This document shows, piece by piece, positions 10,943 through 23,565 of a stretch of DNA of 64,000 bases; the first letter of the stretch is position 1, and the number at the start of each line of letters is the position of its first letter. This stretch comes from Petrosia ficiformis (lineage: Eukaryota > Porifera > Demospongiae > Haplosclerida > Petrosiidae). Location of the stretch: assembly GCA_947044365.1 (NCBI GenBank), contig OX345637.1, positions 10,095,576 to 10,159,575 of the forward strand. The letters are read 5' to 3'. The notes below the pieces were generated by a model. It did no database searches. It had not been told where the DNA came from and was given only the letters and a program-made list of their open reading frames with translations. Position numbers and translations under genes: made by a program.

Positions 10943-13700
10943 ATGAAATTCCTTCTGTCTTTGTTTTTACTATTAGAATTTGCTATTATAAGTATGCTAT
11001 AAGATACACAATAATCATATATTTTTCAATTTATAATACTACAATGATAGGATTGGGCTGTTGTGCAGTTATTCTTCAGTGTGGTGAAGTTTGTCTACAA
11101 GATGTTGCTCAATACACTTGTACAATTAATGGTAATTTACTAACATGGATTCTTCCAGATGCAAGCGTACTACAGATTGCATCATTTGACACAAATGAAA
11201 CTGAAATAGTAGATGAAACACTGTTCACTGCAGTAGTAACTAACTTCAGTAATAATCAGTTAACCTCTACACTATTATTTATGACTGCTATTCAATTCAA
11301 TAATACAGAGATCATGTGTACTACTATTGGTAGTACTGAAAACTGTAATGTAAAGATTTCAGGTATAATGGAAGAACCTGACTACTGTAATTCAAATAAT
11401 ATTGTACATACTATAACTCATAGGTAAACCATCTGTCCCTTTGAATATCAGTGTCACAGCAACTGGTCCTGATACAGTGGTAGTATCATGGTCTCCTCCT
11501 CTTAATTCAAGTCAATGTATTGATCACTATGTTGTTAGTATAGACAATGGAAATACAATATCTAATAAGAACACTTCTAACAGTTCTATAACACTTGTTA
11601 TTAACCAGTTAATACAAGGAATGAATTATTCATTTAGTGTAACAGGAGTTGATATGGCAGGAAGAACTGGAGGAGAAAGTGAATCATCAAGAATTACTTT
11701 AGATGGTAAGTGAGATTACTGATCATGTGATACAGAAATATAATCCTGGGTTTATCATAGTTCCAGGATCTGTGGTTGATCTGAACTTCATACTGACTAA
11801 TAAATCATTAAACCTTACAACATTAATGATTACATGGAAAGTTAGTTTATATTATACATAATTATCATTATACTTAATTAAATTTCCAGCCTCCATCAGT
11901 TTCATTGACACCTCCAGTAATTGATTATCATGTGTATCACAATATCACATCATTTGATGGATCTCTAATACATAATGTCACTAATAACATGACACATATC
12001 ACATTCACTAGTGTGTCCGGAGGTAGACAATATATTGTGAATGTGTCTGCTGAGAATATTATAGGAATAGGAGAAGTATCTTTGATTAATGGTAAAAATT
12101 GCAGACTTTATTAAATTCAAATTTATATATAGTTCTATAGTTTATATTCCAATTGAGCCAACATCAAGTATATCTACAAGCAGTTTATGTGAGAAAAAGA
12201 TTGTAATAATTAATTATAACTTTGTTATCTTTTCACAGCATTGAGTTCTGCTTCACTTGATAGCACTACAAAAGGCAAGTTAATTCTGTTTTAATTATGA
12301 TATACACTATTATACATTATTTTGTAAATATATCAATACATATAATAACTCTTTCAGAGAGCATATCAAATTCATTTGGTAAGTTTTTCATTAATACTAG
12401 TTTAATTATGATGTGTGTCAATTTGTCTGAAGCTACTAGTGAAATAACAAATCAAATCATGACAACTGATGTTATGACAACTACATCTAAAATCAAACCA
12501 ACCACACCCAGTAAGTAAAACGTGTTTACACAAGTTACACATAATTATATTAATTTTGATTTTATAATCCTGTCTTTTTTTGAACATCTTTTATAAATTT
12601 TTGAGTGTTAAATATTCATCCCTTAATTTTATGTTTGGCAACAACAGAAAAGTGAAATTAGTCATAGACAGATTGTCTGCTAGGTATAGTTCAGTAGTGA
12701 TATGTGATATATAATCATTGATAAGTGCTAAATAATTATGAAATCTGCCAGTAGCTTGTTCGATCCGCCAATGTTCATAGTTTTCCCAACAATTTGTAAA
12801 CAGACAGACACAATATTATTACATTACCCTTCTGCCTAAGCTTCTTGGCAAGGGTAATTAATGAACACCGTGCTGTGCAGAACCTGTTACTTGGCATGAT
12901 AAATAGTGAACAGTTCAAATCAAGAACAATAATTTTATACTATTTACCATGACATGTAATCTATATAATAGTAAATACATGTATATCTATTCATTTTAAA
13001 TGCACATACGTATATATACATATGTACATCATTACAAATATAATTATACAAATTGCATACACATGTATGTATAATTTGACATACTGACAGATGTACATGT
13101 ATATGTGCACGTACATTACACATAAATACATACTCATACATACACAGATTGTTATGGCTTGCTGGGCCATCCCTATCATTGCTTTCCCGCGGGTTCAAAC
13201 TATATATATTTGTTTGTGTCACATAGGCCTACACATTATATACATGTTTAATTACTTCAAAGATCTTGTTTGCTACTATTTTATTCCTTACAAAATAATC
13301 TTTTTCAATTATTACAAATTCATTTAGCTATATTACAATCATCATGTGCTGTATCATGTGCTGTATCATGTGGTCCATCAAAATGTTCTACATCAACAGC
13401 CACTGGTCAGTTATAAACAATAACTCAACTTAATTATTCCTCTTATCATATAATTATACAGCTGTGTCAGTACCTGTTGTTGCTGTTGTGATATCATCAC
13501 TAATAACAGGAATTGTTACATTTCTAATTACATGTATTGTAATGAGGAAAAGAGACAGTAAACACTCAACAGCGTCTGCTAATATTCAGTTACAATCACC
13601 TGGAGGAGGTCCAGTTTATGATACACCACAATGGAATATAAATCAAGACCATGAATTACATGTAGAAACTAATAAAGCATATGGACAAATCAAGTTATGA
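10943..13700 (+). CDS. Ig/FN3 type I membrane receptor, copy B (intact, 474 aa)
   Basis: Eleven exons, all junctions in phase: 10943-10991, 11051-11362, 11424-11705, 11761-11840, 11890-12091, 12141-12188, 12239-12274 (GC donor), 12358-12378, 12433-12510, 13328-13405, 13462-13700; 1425 coding bases. Order: hydrophobic signal peptide, Ig-like domain (B-strand Cys in YTC, Trp in LTW, F-strand Cys), FN3 (VVVSWSPP, then the NYSFSVTGVD strand), second FN3 (ITWK, YHVYHNIT, VSAENIIGIGE), sequon-rich Ser/Thr stalk, one helix (about VPVVAVVISSLITGIVTFLI), an MRKR stop-transfer, and a tail with VYDTP and KAYGQIKL. A plasma-membrane receptor or adhesion protein is the natural reading; ligand and signalling are unknown. 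The eighth exon uses a new acceptor because the usual one is lost here, and the last stalk exon has a Cys-rich SCAVSCAVSCG run not seen in siblings. Confidence 0.85.
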
Positions 13701-13940
13701 CATTGTGATGATATGAAATTGTGTTGCAGGTTTCAGGATATTAAAATCAAAGTTTACACTGAGAATGGAAAATAATTTAGATGAGATTATTAACCACTCG
13801 TTATTCCACTACTTTGTACAGGAAGGCAATAAAATTAGATATCTATGAAGCGAATAATATCACTTGCTGGATATATATATACTGTAATATACATGTATGT
13901 GGGTCTGGCTACGCGAGACTAAAGCGCTCCGAATTGTGAA

Positions 13941-13978
13941 GAGGCGGGGTAGATATAAGACCATAAGTCACATGATGA
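13941..13978 (+). promoter_or_regulatory. shared receptor-promoter module (copy C)
   Basis: GAGGCGGGGTA at 13941 and GTCACATGATG at 13968, 16 bases before the copy C start codon. Counterpart of the modules at 4281, 21964 and 34004. Confidence 0.5.
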
Positions 13979-13993
13979 TAGGAGTGATTCAGT

Positions 13994-16669
13994 ATGCGAT
14001 ATTTCAAACTGACTATCTTTTATCTAGCTGTTTTTGGTAAATGGATTAATGTATATATAATAAATATATATATATTATATGTATTAGGAGATTGTACTGT
14101 GCTTCAGTGTGATGAAGTTTGTCTACAAGATGTAGCTCAACACACTTGTATGGTTGAGGATAATTTACTTCGATGGAGTGTTCCGAATCTAATGAACTTA
14201 GGAGACCCTCAGGAGTTGTTTATTACTAATAGTCAACAAAATCAAACATTCGACATATTTACTGCAGTACTTTCCAGTTATCATATGTATAATGGTACTC
14301 AACTGTTGATCTCTACATTGTCTTTTATAGCAAAAGATCAACTCAATAATAAACAGATACAATGTACAGGTGGAGGTAATACTAAAACATGTAACATAAT
14401 GATACTGGGTAAGTCATACTCACTCTATGTCATTGTTTCATTAGAAAATGTATTCCATTAGGAACACCATCTGTCCCTTTGAATACAAGTGTCATTGCCA
14501 CTGGTTCTAATATAGTGGTAGTATCATGGTCATCTCCTATCAGTGCAAGTCAATGTATTGATTATTATGTTGTTAATATAGTAACTGAAAACGAAACATC
14601 TCAAAAAAACACTTCTGACAATTCTACAACGCTTGATGTATCAGTAATACAAGGAATGAATTATTCATTTAGTGTAACGGGAGTTGATAGAGCAGAAAGA
14701 ACTGGAGGAGAAAGTGAAACAGCAAATATTAATGTTGATGGCAAGTGTATATAGATTACTGATCATATGATATTTTTAGCCCTTTATCACAGTTCCAGAA
14801 TCTGTGCTCAATCTGATGTTCACACTGTCTAATGATTCATTAAACTTTACTACAGCAACGATAACAATAACATGGAATGTGAGTTATCTTACATATCATA
14901 CATGACTATATACAACTTGTTTCATGTCCAGACTCCAACACTTACAATGAGACCTCCAGTAATTGATTATCATGTGTATCACAATATCACATCATTTGAT
15001 GGATCTCTAGTACATAATGTCACTAATAACATGACACACATCACATTCACTAATGTGTCCAGAGGTAGTCAATATATTGTGAATGTGACTGCTGAGAATA
15101 TTATAGGAGTAGGAGAAGTATCTATGATTCATGGTATAAAATTGCAATCTTTATAATTAAAATTTAAATATGTTTCGATAGTTTTTATTCCAATATCAAG
15201 TACAACTAGTAGTTTATGTGAGGAAATGCTTGTAATAATTATTTTCATCATTCATTGCTACCTTTTCCTTTCACAGTGTTGAGTTTTGCTTCAACTAGCG
15301 TCACCACAATTACAAGTTAATTCTATTCTAATTATATACAGAGTTATTACATATCATTTCCTAGATGTATCAATACAAGCAACAACTACCACTTCTTCAG
15401 AAAACATACCAAGTATGTTTTTTTACAAACCAGTTTCATGATGTATATATATTGTTTTTGTTTGAAGCTACTAGGAAAACAATAAATCAAATGACAACTG
15501 ATGTTATGAAAACTTCAAGTACATCTAAAAACGGACTAACACCCAGTGAGTAATAAAATAAATACAAACTCATTATATATGTAGTAGAGCTATCATTTTA
15601 TAGTCCTTTCTTTTTTCAAAAGTCTCTTACAATAGTTGAATTGTCCATAGATTCAGTAGACCCACAGCAAATGAAATACAGTAAAATTAATACTTTTCAT
15701 AATAATAATAATATTTGAAGCCAAAAACATGTCCATAAAAACCATTGTGTACAATTGTAGGAATGATATATACCTGTATGAAACAGGAGTTTGAACGTAT
15801 CAACACTCGTGCATATCTATTTTCATACATAACAGTAGTATCCACCCAGACCGTTAATGTAATCATAATATGTATCGATTGATGCAGATAAATTTGCGCT
15901 GTGTTCATCATTCCATAAAATAGACTTTTCTTCTGGTTTCAAACAAATAGTGTAGGTACTTCCCATATGAGCACATTTATTTTGTGAACTAATTGTACAG
16001 ATGGGCCTCTTGTACTAAAACAAAAACAACAACTGTTAGTTAATGCTTTCAGCTTTTAAAGATGATACGATATGAATTGGCATGATCTTTCATTAGACAT
16101 GCAGTAAACAAATTGGCTATATAGAATGAAACAGAGGTCAATAATATTGGTTCCATTTCTACTTTTGACATAACTCATTTGATCAAAATTACTTAAAGCA
16201 AAATATGCTTTGGCCATTCGTTCATAGAGTTGGTGTCACGCTCTCTGACACTTGTATATACCGGGGTATTCATCTTTATTCATAAGGTAATTCAGTATAA
16301 GTAAATCATCATTATTTTCATTTTAGCTGTTGGTTCAACATCAACATCAGTGCAATCATCAAAATGCTCATCAACAGTCACTGGTCAGTTATTAAATCTA
16401 TCTCTTAAAATTAATTCTATCATGATATATACACAGCTGTGGCAGTACCTGTTGCTGTAATATCATCACTAGCAACAGGAATTATTACATTTCTAATTAC
16501 ATGTATTACAATGAGGAAAAGATACAGTAAACATTCAACAGTGTCTGCTAATATTCAGTTACAATCACCTGGAGGAGGTCCAGTTTATGATACACCACTA
16601 TGGAATATAAATCAAGACAATGAAGTACATGTAGAAACTAATAAAGCATATGGACAAATCAAATTATGA
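13994..16669 (+). CDS. Ig/FN3 type I membrane receptor, copy C (460 aa, one stalk exon lost)
   Basis: Ten exons in phase: 13994-14036, 14088-14408, 14462-14740 (GC donor, ATGGCAAGT), 14793-14878, 14932-15133, 15182-15217, 15365-15412, 15468-15545, 16327-16383, 16437-16669; 1383 bases. The stalk exon expected at 15277 keeps its acceptor but a ~10-base deletion removed its GC donor, and reading on gives TAA. All flanking exons are phase 1, so skipping it leaves the frame intact, and I modelled it skipped. Ig exon belongs to the DCTVLQCDEVCLQD class; FN3-1 has an N-glycosylation-rich loop (NETSQKNTSDNST). Helix and tail match the family (VYDTP, KAYGQIKL). Two GC sites in one gene and a lost donor make its splicing worth testing. 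Confidence 0.78.
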
Positions 16670-17064
16670 AATTATGATTGATGTTACAGAAACTGTTTGT
16701 TATTGAATGAATTAAATTATGCTTTTTTATGCTCGCAAACACTTATCAAAGTTTACTCTAATAATGGAACAACTGTACACAAATTATGAGTAATCACATA
16801 CTCAATAAGCCGAAACAAACTTGAAACTGCAACTGTTGATGCTTTGCTCATGGCAAAACAAGGACTACCATGTTGTACATGTGTTGACTTTAACCCTGAT
16901 TCTGATTTAAATAACATCATGTATGATTATACATGTTTGTTTGAAGGGAATTCATGTAGATGGTCTGGGGAAATCTGTTTGGAATTTCTGTTTTTGGGGA
17001 GAAAATTAAATCTGGGCCTGGAGACTTGGTGGGGAATTATAAATTATCTGGTGCTCTCGAGTCA
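16670..17064. other. 3' flank of copy C and subfamily-2 upstream region
   Basis: Block 16840-17040 (GGACTACCATGTTGTACATG, then TCTGGGCCTGGAGACTTGG) is conserved upstream of every subfamily-2 signal exon (about 30890-31090, 37340-37640 and, on minus, 52860-52600). Probably promoter/5' leader rather than coding, because short open frames in it are not conserved. Confidence 0.55.
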
Positions 17065-17355
17065 ATGTCCAGAAAATGTTTTTACATGCTCATTTTAGTT
17101 AGTGTTTTACCACTTCACAATGCAAATTGTGAGCTAATTGTTATTACTAGCATGCAATTATGATGTTTATACTTCACAATAACATTAGTCAAGTTTCCTC
17201 CTGGTAAAGCTTGTCTTCATGATGATGTAACATTTAATTGTACATCTACTACTACTTTTCTCTATTGGTCTGGTCCTGGTATAACCACAGTAATTATCAC
17301 TAGTATGGCTACCATTGGAAGTGATGAATGTTTTGGGTTCATTACTCAATATTAC
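17065..17355 (+). pseudogene. receptor subfamily-2 fragment (signal peptide and broken Ig exon)
   Basis: Signal exon 17065-17128 (MSRKCFYMLILVSVLPLHNA) with GTGAGC donor. The following Ig-like exon (about 17180) has FPPGKACLHDDVTFNCT and YW, matching 31211-31476, but the usual acceptor AG is changed to AA and the frame breaks before the last cysteine. No FN3 exon follows. Confidence 0.8.
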
Positions 17356-17880
17356 TGTGATTAACCTATAATAATAATCCTATTCAGGTAACAGCTAGCT
17401 TAATTACCTATACCTCTATACATTAATTACTTAACCTGTTGTCTAAAAGTGTATGATAATCATTTATCTATAATAATGATAACACAATAATTATAGTATG
17501 TGTGTGCATGTGGATACCAATTACTTGCTATATAGCTGGTATGAATAAACCTCATATGTTCATATGCATAATTATACATTTATATAATTTATAAGGAATG
17601 GGATATTTTCTCATAGATGAAAAGTACTATAACATCAGTAAATAAGGTTGGTGGATTTCTCAGAACACATGGAGTATTTGATCAATATCATCATGTGATA
17701 GTTGAGAGCAGTTAAGAAGTTATTGAGTTTGTAACTGCCTAAAACCTGTATGATAATAATCATGACTGTTCCAAACTTTGATAATTGTTTGTGAGCATTA
17801 AAAAAGCATAATTTAATTCATTCAATAACAGTAATTTCTATTATTCTGAAACATCCACTATAATTTCATATCATCACAAT
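17356..17880. other. gap between fragment and inverted segment
   Basis: No supported gene. From about 17580 the sequence resembles the 3' flank of receptor copies in reverse complement, marking the inverted segment. Confidence 0.45.
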
Positions 17881-17881
17881 G

Positions 17882-18245
17882 TCATAACTTCATTTGTCCA
17901 TATGCTTTATTAGTTTCTACATGTAATTCATTGTTTTGTGTATCATAAACTGGAGCTCCTCCAGGTGATTGTAACTGAATATTAACAGAGACTGTTGAAT
18001 GTTTGCTGTCTCTTTTCCTAATTGTAATACATGTAATTAGAAATGTAATAATTTCTGATATTAGTGATGATATTGCAACAGCAATGGATACTGCCACAGC
18101 TATGTATATATAATCATGATAAAATAAAATTTAAAACATGGATTTTATAACTGACCAGTGGCTGTTGATGAGCATTTTGATGATTGTACTGATGGAATTA
18201 TCTTGAATAAAGATGAATATATACATTGTCAGAGAGTGTGATACC
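17882..18245 (-). pseudogene. inverted receptor fragment (transmembrane and last stalk exon)
   Basis: Reading minus: a stalk exon remnant around 18200-18150 (ending in the CATCAACAGCCACTG/GTCAG donor context) and a transmembrane/tail exon from about 18101 to the stop at 17882. The tail lacks the usual TPQWNIKQD segment (VYDTQNNELHVE) but keeps KAYGQMKL. No upstream Ig or FN3 exon is present on this strand. A rearranged 3' end of a family member. Confidence 0.8.
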
Positions 18246-18424
18246 AACTCTACAATAGTATAATTACTAGTGAAATGCAAAGCATTGTGCGGACAAGCCT
18301 GAGGATGTTTTACTGTGTGCCTGAAATAGCACATGGGTAAGTAAATAGGTATGTGCTATGAAGATACAAATGAAAAAGGGAACAGGCCTTGAGCTCCAGT
18401 GTATTCATGTTGTTACAAAAGGAA

Positions 18425-18560
18425 AAAAAAAAGATAACCGAGAGGGATTCGAACCAGGTCCCCCAGTGAAAAGAAAAAAAAGATAACTGACTGGGATTCG
18501 AACCCAATTAAAACTTGGCAAAAGTTCGTTCACTGCAAAGAGTGGCCAATAACTTTACGC
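18425..18560 (-). repeat. tandem tRNA-like box B segments (SINE-like)
   Basis: On the minus strand GGTTCGAATCCC, an exact match to the tRNA T-arm/box B consensus, occurs twice about 50 bases apart, each followed by a CAGTTATC/CGGTTATC-like end and a run of T. No convincing box A or paired acceptor stem, so not a full tRNA. A tRNA-derived SINE fragment is the likely explanation. Confidence 0.4.
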
Positions 18561-18738
18561 CAAACGCTCAATTGTGATCCGCGTTATACTTCCATGGTAT
18601 AGTACAGTCGTTTCCAGTTGCATTTACGAATTGCGTGTGTAAATTACTCAATCCGCTGCAATTGACTGGACCTGTTCGCGATCTGGGTTATTTTTTTTGT
18701 AAACCCCTTGAGATAGTTCCGCCCTGTTTGGAGGGAAA

Positions 18739-21389
18739 ATGAAATTGCTTGTGTCTTTGCTATTAAAGTTGGCTCTTATAAGTATGCTATAAAAAATACA
18801 CAATAATCACATTTTATTTTTCAATACTATAGGATTGGGCAGTTGTGCAGTTGTTCTTCAGTGTGATGAAGCTTGTCTACAAGATGTTGCTCAATATACT
18901 TGTACAGTTGATACTACTTTACTCACATGGACTCTTCCAGGTGGAAGCTCGATACAGATTACACAGTCTGAAACAAATGTATCTGATTTAGACAATGGAA
19001 TACTGTTCACTGCAGTGTTAACTGGCTTCAATAATAATCAGATAACCTCTACATTATCATTTATGACTACTATTCCACTCAACAATGCACAGATCAGGTG
19101 TCGTGGTGGTAGTACTGAAAACTGTCATGTAAAGATTTCAGGTATAATGGAATATTCAAAGTAATATTGTATATTATATTGTCTTAGGTAAACCATCTGT
19201 CCCTTTGAATATCAGTATCACAGCCATTGGTCCTAATACAGTGGTATTATCATGGTCTCCTCCTCTACATTCAAGTCAATGTATTGATCACTATGTTGTT
19301 AGTATAGTCAATGGAAATACAATATCTAATAAAAACACTTCTAACAGTTCTACAACACTCGTTATTAACCATTTAATACAAGGTATGAATTATTCATTTA
19401 GTGTAACAGGAATTGATAGGGCAGAAAGAACTGGAGGAGAAAGTGAAATATCAACAATTACTTTTGATGGTAAGGAAAGATTAATGGCATGTGATATTTT
19501 AATAACCCTGTGTTTGTCATAGTTCCAAAATCTGTGATTGATCTGAACAGTACACTGACTAATGAACCATTAATGCTTATAATAACATGGAAAGTTAGTT
19601 ACTATGCATATCATATACTTACCAAGTGTTCCATTAAATTCAGCCTCCAGATTCACCGAGACCTCCAGTAATTAATTATCACGTGTATCACAATATAACA
19701 TCATCTGATGGATCCATAGTACATAATGTCACTAATAACATGACACACATCACATTCACTAGCGTGTCTAGAGGTAGTCAATATATTGTGAATGTGACTG
19801 CTGAGAATATTATAGGAATAGGAGAAGTATCTATGATTCATGGTAAACATTGCAGACTGTATTACAATTAATTAGTAAAATTGTAATTATGTTTCTATAT
19901 ATAGTTTTTATTCAAATACCAAGTACAACTAGTAGCTTATGTGAGGATATTAAATTTTTGTATTAATTAATTTCATTCTTCATTGCTACCTTTTCTTTTC
20001 ACAGTGTTGAATTTTGCTTCACCTAGCGTCACCACAATTATATTAACTGGCAAGTTAATTCTATTCTAATTATATACAGAGCTATTATATCATTTTCTAG
20101 ATGTATCAATACAAGCAACAACTACCACTCCTTCAGAAAACATACCAAGTATATTATTTTTACATACCAGTTTCATGATGTATATTGTTTTTGTTTGAAG
20201 CTACTACTAAAACAATAAATCAAATGATAACTGATATTATGAAAACTTCAAGTACATCTAAAAACAGACTGACACCCAGTGAGTAATAAAATAAATACAA
20301 ACTCAAATTATTATATATAGTAATAGTATTATTGGTCACAACGCATTCACAAATAGGTATACGCATGAGTGTTGACTCTGAGGTATCATATATACCTACA
20401 GTTGTACATAATGCTTTTTCTCGAAACGTTTTTAATTTCAAATATTACCATTATGAAAGGTTTACAATTATCTACTGTATTTCTTTTGCTGTGAATGTAC
20501 TGAACAATTCCGTAAACAACAAGAATTTTTTTAAAAAGAAAGTACTATAAAATGATAGCTTTTGTCCTACATAACATTGATATCCACTCAAACTATCAAT
20601 GTAATGGTATCAATGGAGATATATTTCCATAAAATAGACTTTTTTCTGGTTTCAAACAAATAGCGTCCATTGCTATTGCTGGGTCTTGTCTAGTTCTACA
20701 GAGCAACTAGTTCGCGTTTGGTACACAGACTTACAGTGGAGATCCACTATATATATATAAATCAAAGGAAATACTGAACTCTGCATGCACTATCTCCATT
20801 TTTCATATACGTGCAGCAAGAATACTTATCTTTACCAACTATGGATTACCAGACTTTTTCCTTGTGTGAGTATATATAGTCTGGTTTCTGTAGTTAGGAA
20901 ATCAAATGTAGCACTTCCTATATTGACACATTTATTTTGTGGAACAATTGTATAGACTAGCCTCTTGTACTGAAAAAAAAACAAAGAAGTTCACATGCAT
21001 ATATGTAAGTGTATTATCAGAAATTATAATTTTATTTTAGCTGTTAGTTCAACATCAACATCATCAGTACAATCATCAAAATGCTCATCAACAGCCACTG
21101 GTCAGTTATTAGATCTATCTTGTAAATTTAATTTTATCATCATATATACATAGCTGTGGCTGTACCCATTGCTGTTGTAATATCATCACTAGCAACAGGA
21201 ATTATTACATTTCTAATTACATGTATTACAATGAAGAAAAGAGACAGTAAACATTCAACAGTGTCTGCTAATATTCAGTTACAATCACCTGGAGGAGTTC
21301 CAGTTTATGATACACCACAATGGAATATAAAGCAAGACAATGAAGTACATGTAGAAACTAATAAAGCATATGGACAAATGAAGTTATGA
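18739..21389 (+). CDS. Ig/FN3 type I membrane receptor, copy D (intact, 468 aa)
   Basis: Eleven exons in phase: 18739-18781, 18833-19141, 19188-19469, 19523-19593, 19644-19842, 19905-19940, 20005-20049 (GC donor, CTGGCAAGT), 20101-20148, 20201-20278, 21041-21100, 21154-21389; 1407 bases. Signal peptide, Ig-like domain of the GSCAVVLQCDEACLQD class (B-strand YTC, LTW, F-strand RC), two FN3 domains, Ser/Thr stalk, one helix (about VPIAVVISSLATGIITFLI), MKKR and a tail with VYDTP and KAYGQMKL. This is the copy in which all stalk exons keep standard family boundaries, so it is the best reference for the family. The 762-base intron before 21041 is the long intron found in every copy. Confidence 0.87.
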
Positions 21390-21963
21390 CATTGTGATGA
21401 TATGAATTATTGTGGATGTTTCAGGATGAGAGAAATTATTGTTATTGAATGAATTTAATTATGTTTTTTTTATGCTCACAAACAATTATCAAAGTTTACA
21501 CTGAGAATGGAACAGTCATAATTATCATACAGATTTTAAGCAATCTCAAACTTCTTCATTGCTCTCCACCATCACATGATGAATACTCAATATTTTCTGA
21601 GAAATCTACCAATCCTATTACTGATGTTAGAGTACTTTTACACTTATCATTTGTGAGCAAATATCTCATCCTTTATAAATGTTTCATCATGTAACTCCCT
21701 TCATCATTATATCATAAAATTATTCCAGGCAATATCATTGTTAGGTTTGGGTGTGGTTTTTGCTAGTGTTTCTATTTATGGTTACATCAAGAAACTACAG
21801 CAATAGTTACATGTAGCTTTTAAATTTATGTTTAGTGGTGTTTACATTATATTGCAGGATTGACTTAGACAAGTACTTGAGTGTTCTTGAAACTACTCGT
21901 TGTTCTGTGATTTTTGTAGTGATCCAACATTTATTTTCGTAAAAAGGTGAAGACATATAGGCA
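21390..21963. other. 3' flank of copy D
   Basis: No gene. Shares family 3' flank blocks (ATTGAATGAATT, CACTGAGAATGGAA) with 13740 and 38280. Confidence 0.5.
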
Positions 21964-22009
21964 GGGGCGGAGTATAAATTGTACAATAATTTTTTAAGTC
22001 ACATGATCA
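21964..22009 (+). promoter_or_regulatory. shared receptor-promoter module (copy E)
   Basis: GGGGCGGAGTA at 21964 and GTCACATGATC at 21999, 49 bases before the copy E start codon; same order as upstream of copies A, C and H. Confidence 0.5.
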
Positions 22010-22057
22010 TTCGTTCCCAGATGCACGGCGACAGGCAGAAAGCAGATAAACTGAACA

Positions 22058-23562
22058 ATGGAGGGGGTAAACAAACTGATTATTCTTCTTTACACATGTA
22101 CAGGTATGAATTAATGCTCTATCACCATCTCAATATATTTATCTCTATTTTTCGTCAGTGTTAAAATTAGTTGACTGTGCAGTTGATCTACAGTGTGGAA
22201 TAGTTTGCTTACAAGATGTAACTCACTATACTTGTGCAATTGATGGTTCTATACTAGGATGGATTGTTCCTAACCTAATGAATCCAGGGAATACACACAC
22301 ATTAACAATTGCTATATTTGCAAAAACAGAAAATACAGATACATTCACAGCAGTATTAACTAATGAGAGTGATCCACTCGTCTCCACACTATCATTTAAT
22401 GCTACTGATCAACTCAATAATAAACAGATCTTGTGTCTAAATTCAGGAATGAGTAGCACTTGTACTATAATGATACTAGGTATGAAACTAAAGCCATATC
22501 ATAATTGTATATAATATATATGCATGCATATTACAACTATAATCAGGAACACTATCTGCTCCTTTGAATACCAGTGTCACAGCCATTGGTCCAAATACAG
22601 TGATAGTATTATGGTCTCCTCCTCTACATTCAAGTCAATTTATTGATCACTATGTTGTCAGTATAGTCAATGGAAATACAATATCTAATACGAATACTTC
22701 TAACAGTTCTATAACACTTGTTATCAACCAATTAATTCAGGGAATGAATTATTTATTTAGTGTAACAGGAGTTGATAAGGCAGGAAGAACTGGAGGAGAA
22801 AGTGAAACAGCCAGAATTACTTTTGATGGTAAGTGAAAATAATAATTATGTAACTGATCATATTTATATCTTGGATATGCATAGTTCCAGAATCTGTAAT
22901 TGATCTGAACTTCACACTGACTAATAAAACATTAAAAATAATGTGGAACGTTAGTTAATTCTATACAAATCTCAATAATGTATTTACTTCATGTTCAATT
23001 TAACCAGGCACCATCATATTCACTGAGACCTCCAGTAATTAATTATCATGTGTATCACAATATAACATCACCTGATGGATCTCTAGTACATAATGTCACT
23101 AATAACATGACACACATCACATTCACTAGTGTGTCCAGAGGTAGACATTATATTGTGAATGTGACTGCTGAGAATATTATAGGAATAGGAGAAGAGTCTT
23201 TGATTAATGGTAAACATTGCAGACTTTATTATAATTAATTTTTGAAATTGTAATTATGTTTCTATAGTTTTTATTCCAATATCAAGTAGTTTATGTGAGG
23301 AAACGTATGTAATAAGTACTTCATTTAGAGTGTTGAGTTTTGCTTCAACTAGCATCACCACAATTACAAGTTAATTCTATTCTAATTATATACACAACTA
23401 TTACATTTTATTTCCTACATGTATCAATACAAGCAACAACTACCACTCTTTCAGAAAAAATACCAAGTATGTTTTTTACATACCAGTTTCATGATGTATT
23501 TTGTTTTTGTTTGAAGCTACTAGTAAAACAATAAATCAAATGACAACTGATGTTATACCCTT
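22058..23562 (+). pseudogene. Ig/FN3 receptor, copy E, truncated by a retroelement
   Basis: Open exons in phase: 22058-22103 (signal), 22159-22479 (Ig-like, LQCGIVCLQDVTHYTC), 22547-22828 (FN3-1), 22885-22949 and 23008-23209 (FN3-2), 23268-23294 (stalk). The next stalk exon (from about 23328) has lost its GC donor, the following one has lost its acceptor (CCTACATG instead of CCTAGATG), and the exon at 23518 is cut after codons for QMTTDV by retroelement sequence. No transmembrane exon remains. The ectodomain part is undamaged, so the locus could still give a soluble or chimeric product; more likely it is dying. Confidence 0.82.
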
Positions 23563-23565
23563 TTA

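Noticed and set aside
12944..13327. ORFs in the long intron of copy B
   Set aside because: AT-rich TACATA-type sequence with frames open by chance on both strands; B splices cleanly over it.
16844..17163. MLMAKQGLPCCTC... and MVWGNLFG... frames
   Set aside because: The DNA is conserved upstream of all subfamily-2 copies but the frames shift between copies, so it is read as regulatory or leader sequence.
22058..23562. Copy E as an intact gene with a membrane exon beyond the retroelement
   Set aside because: No stalk or transmembrane exon is found between 27410 and the copy F signal exon, and two stalk splice sites are already lost.
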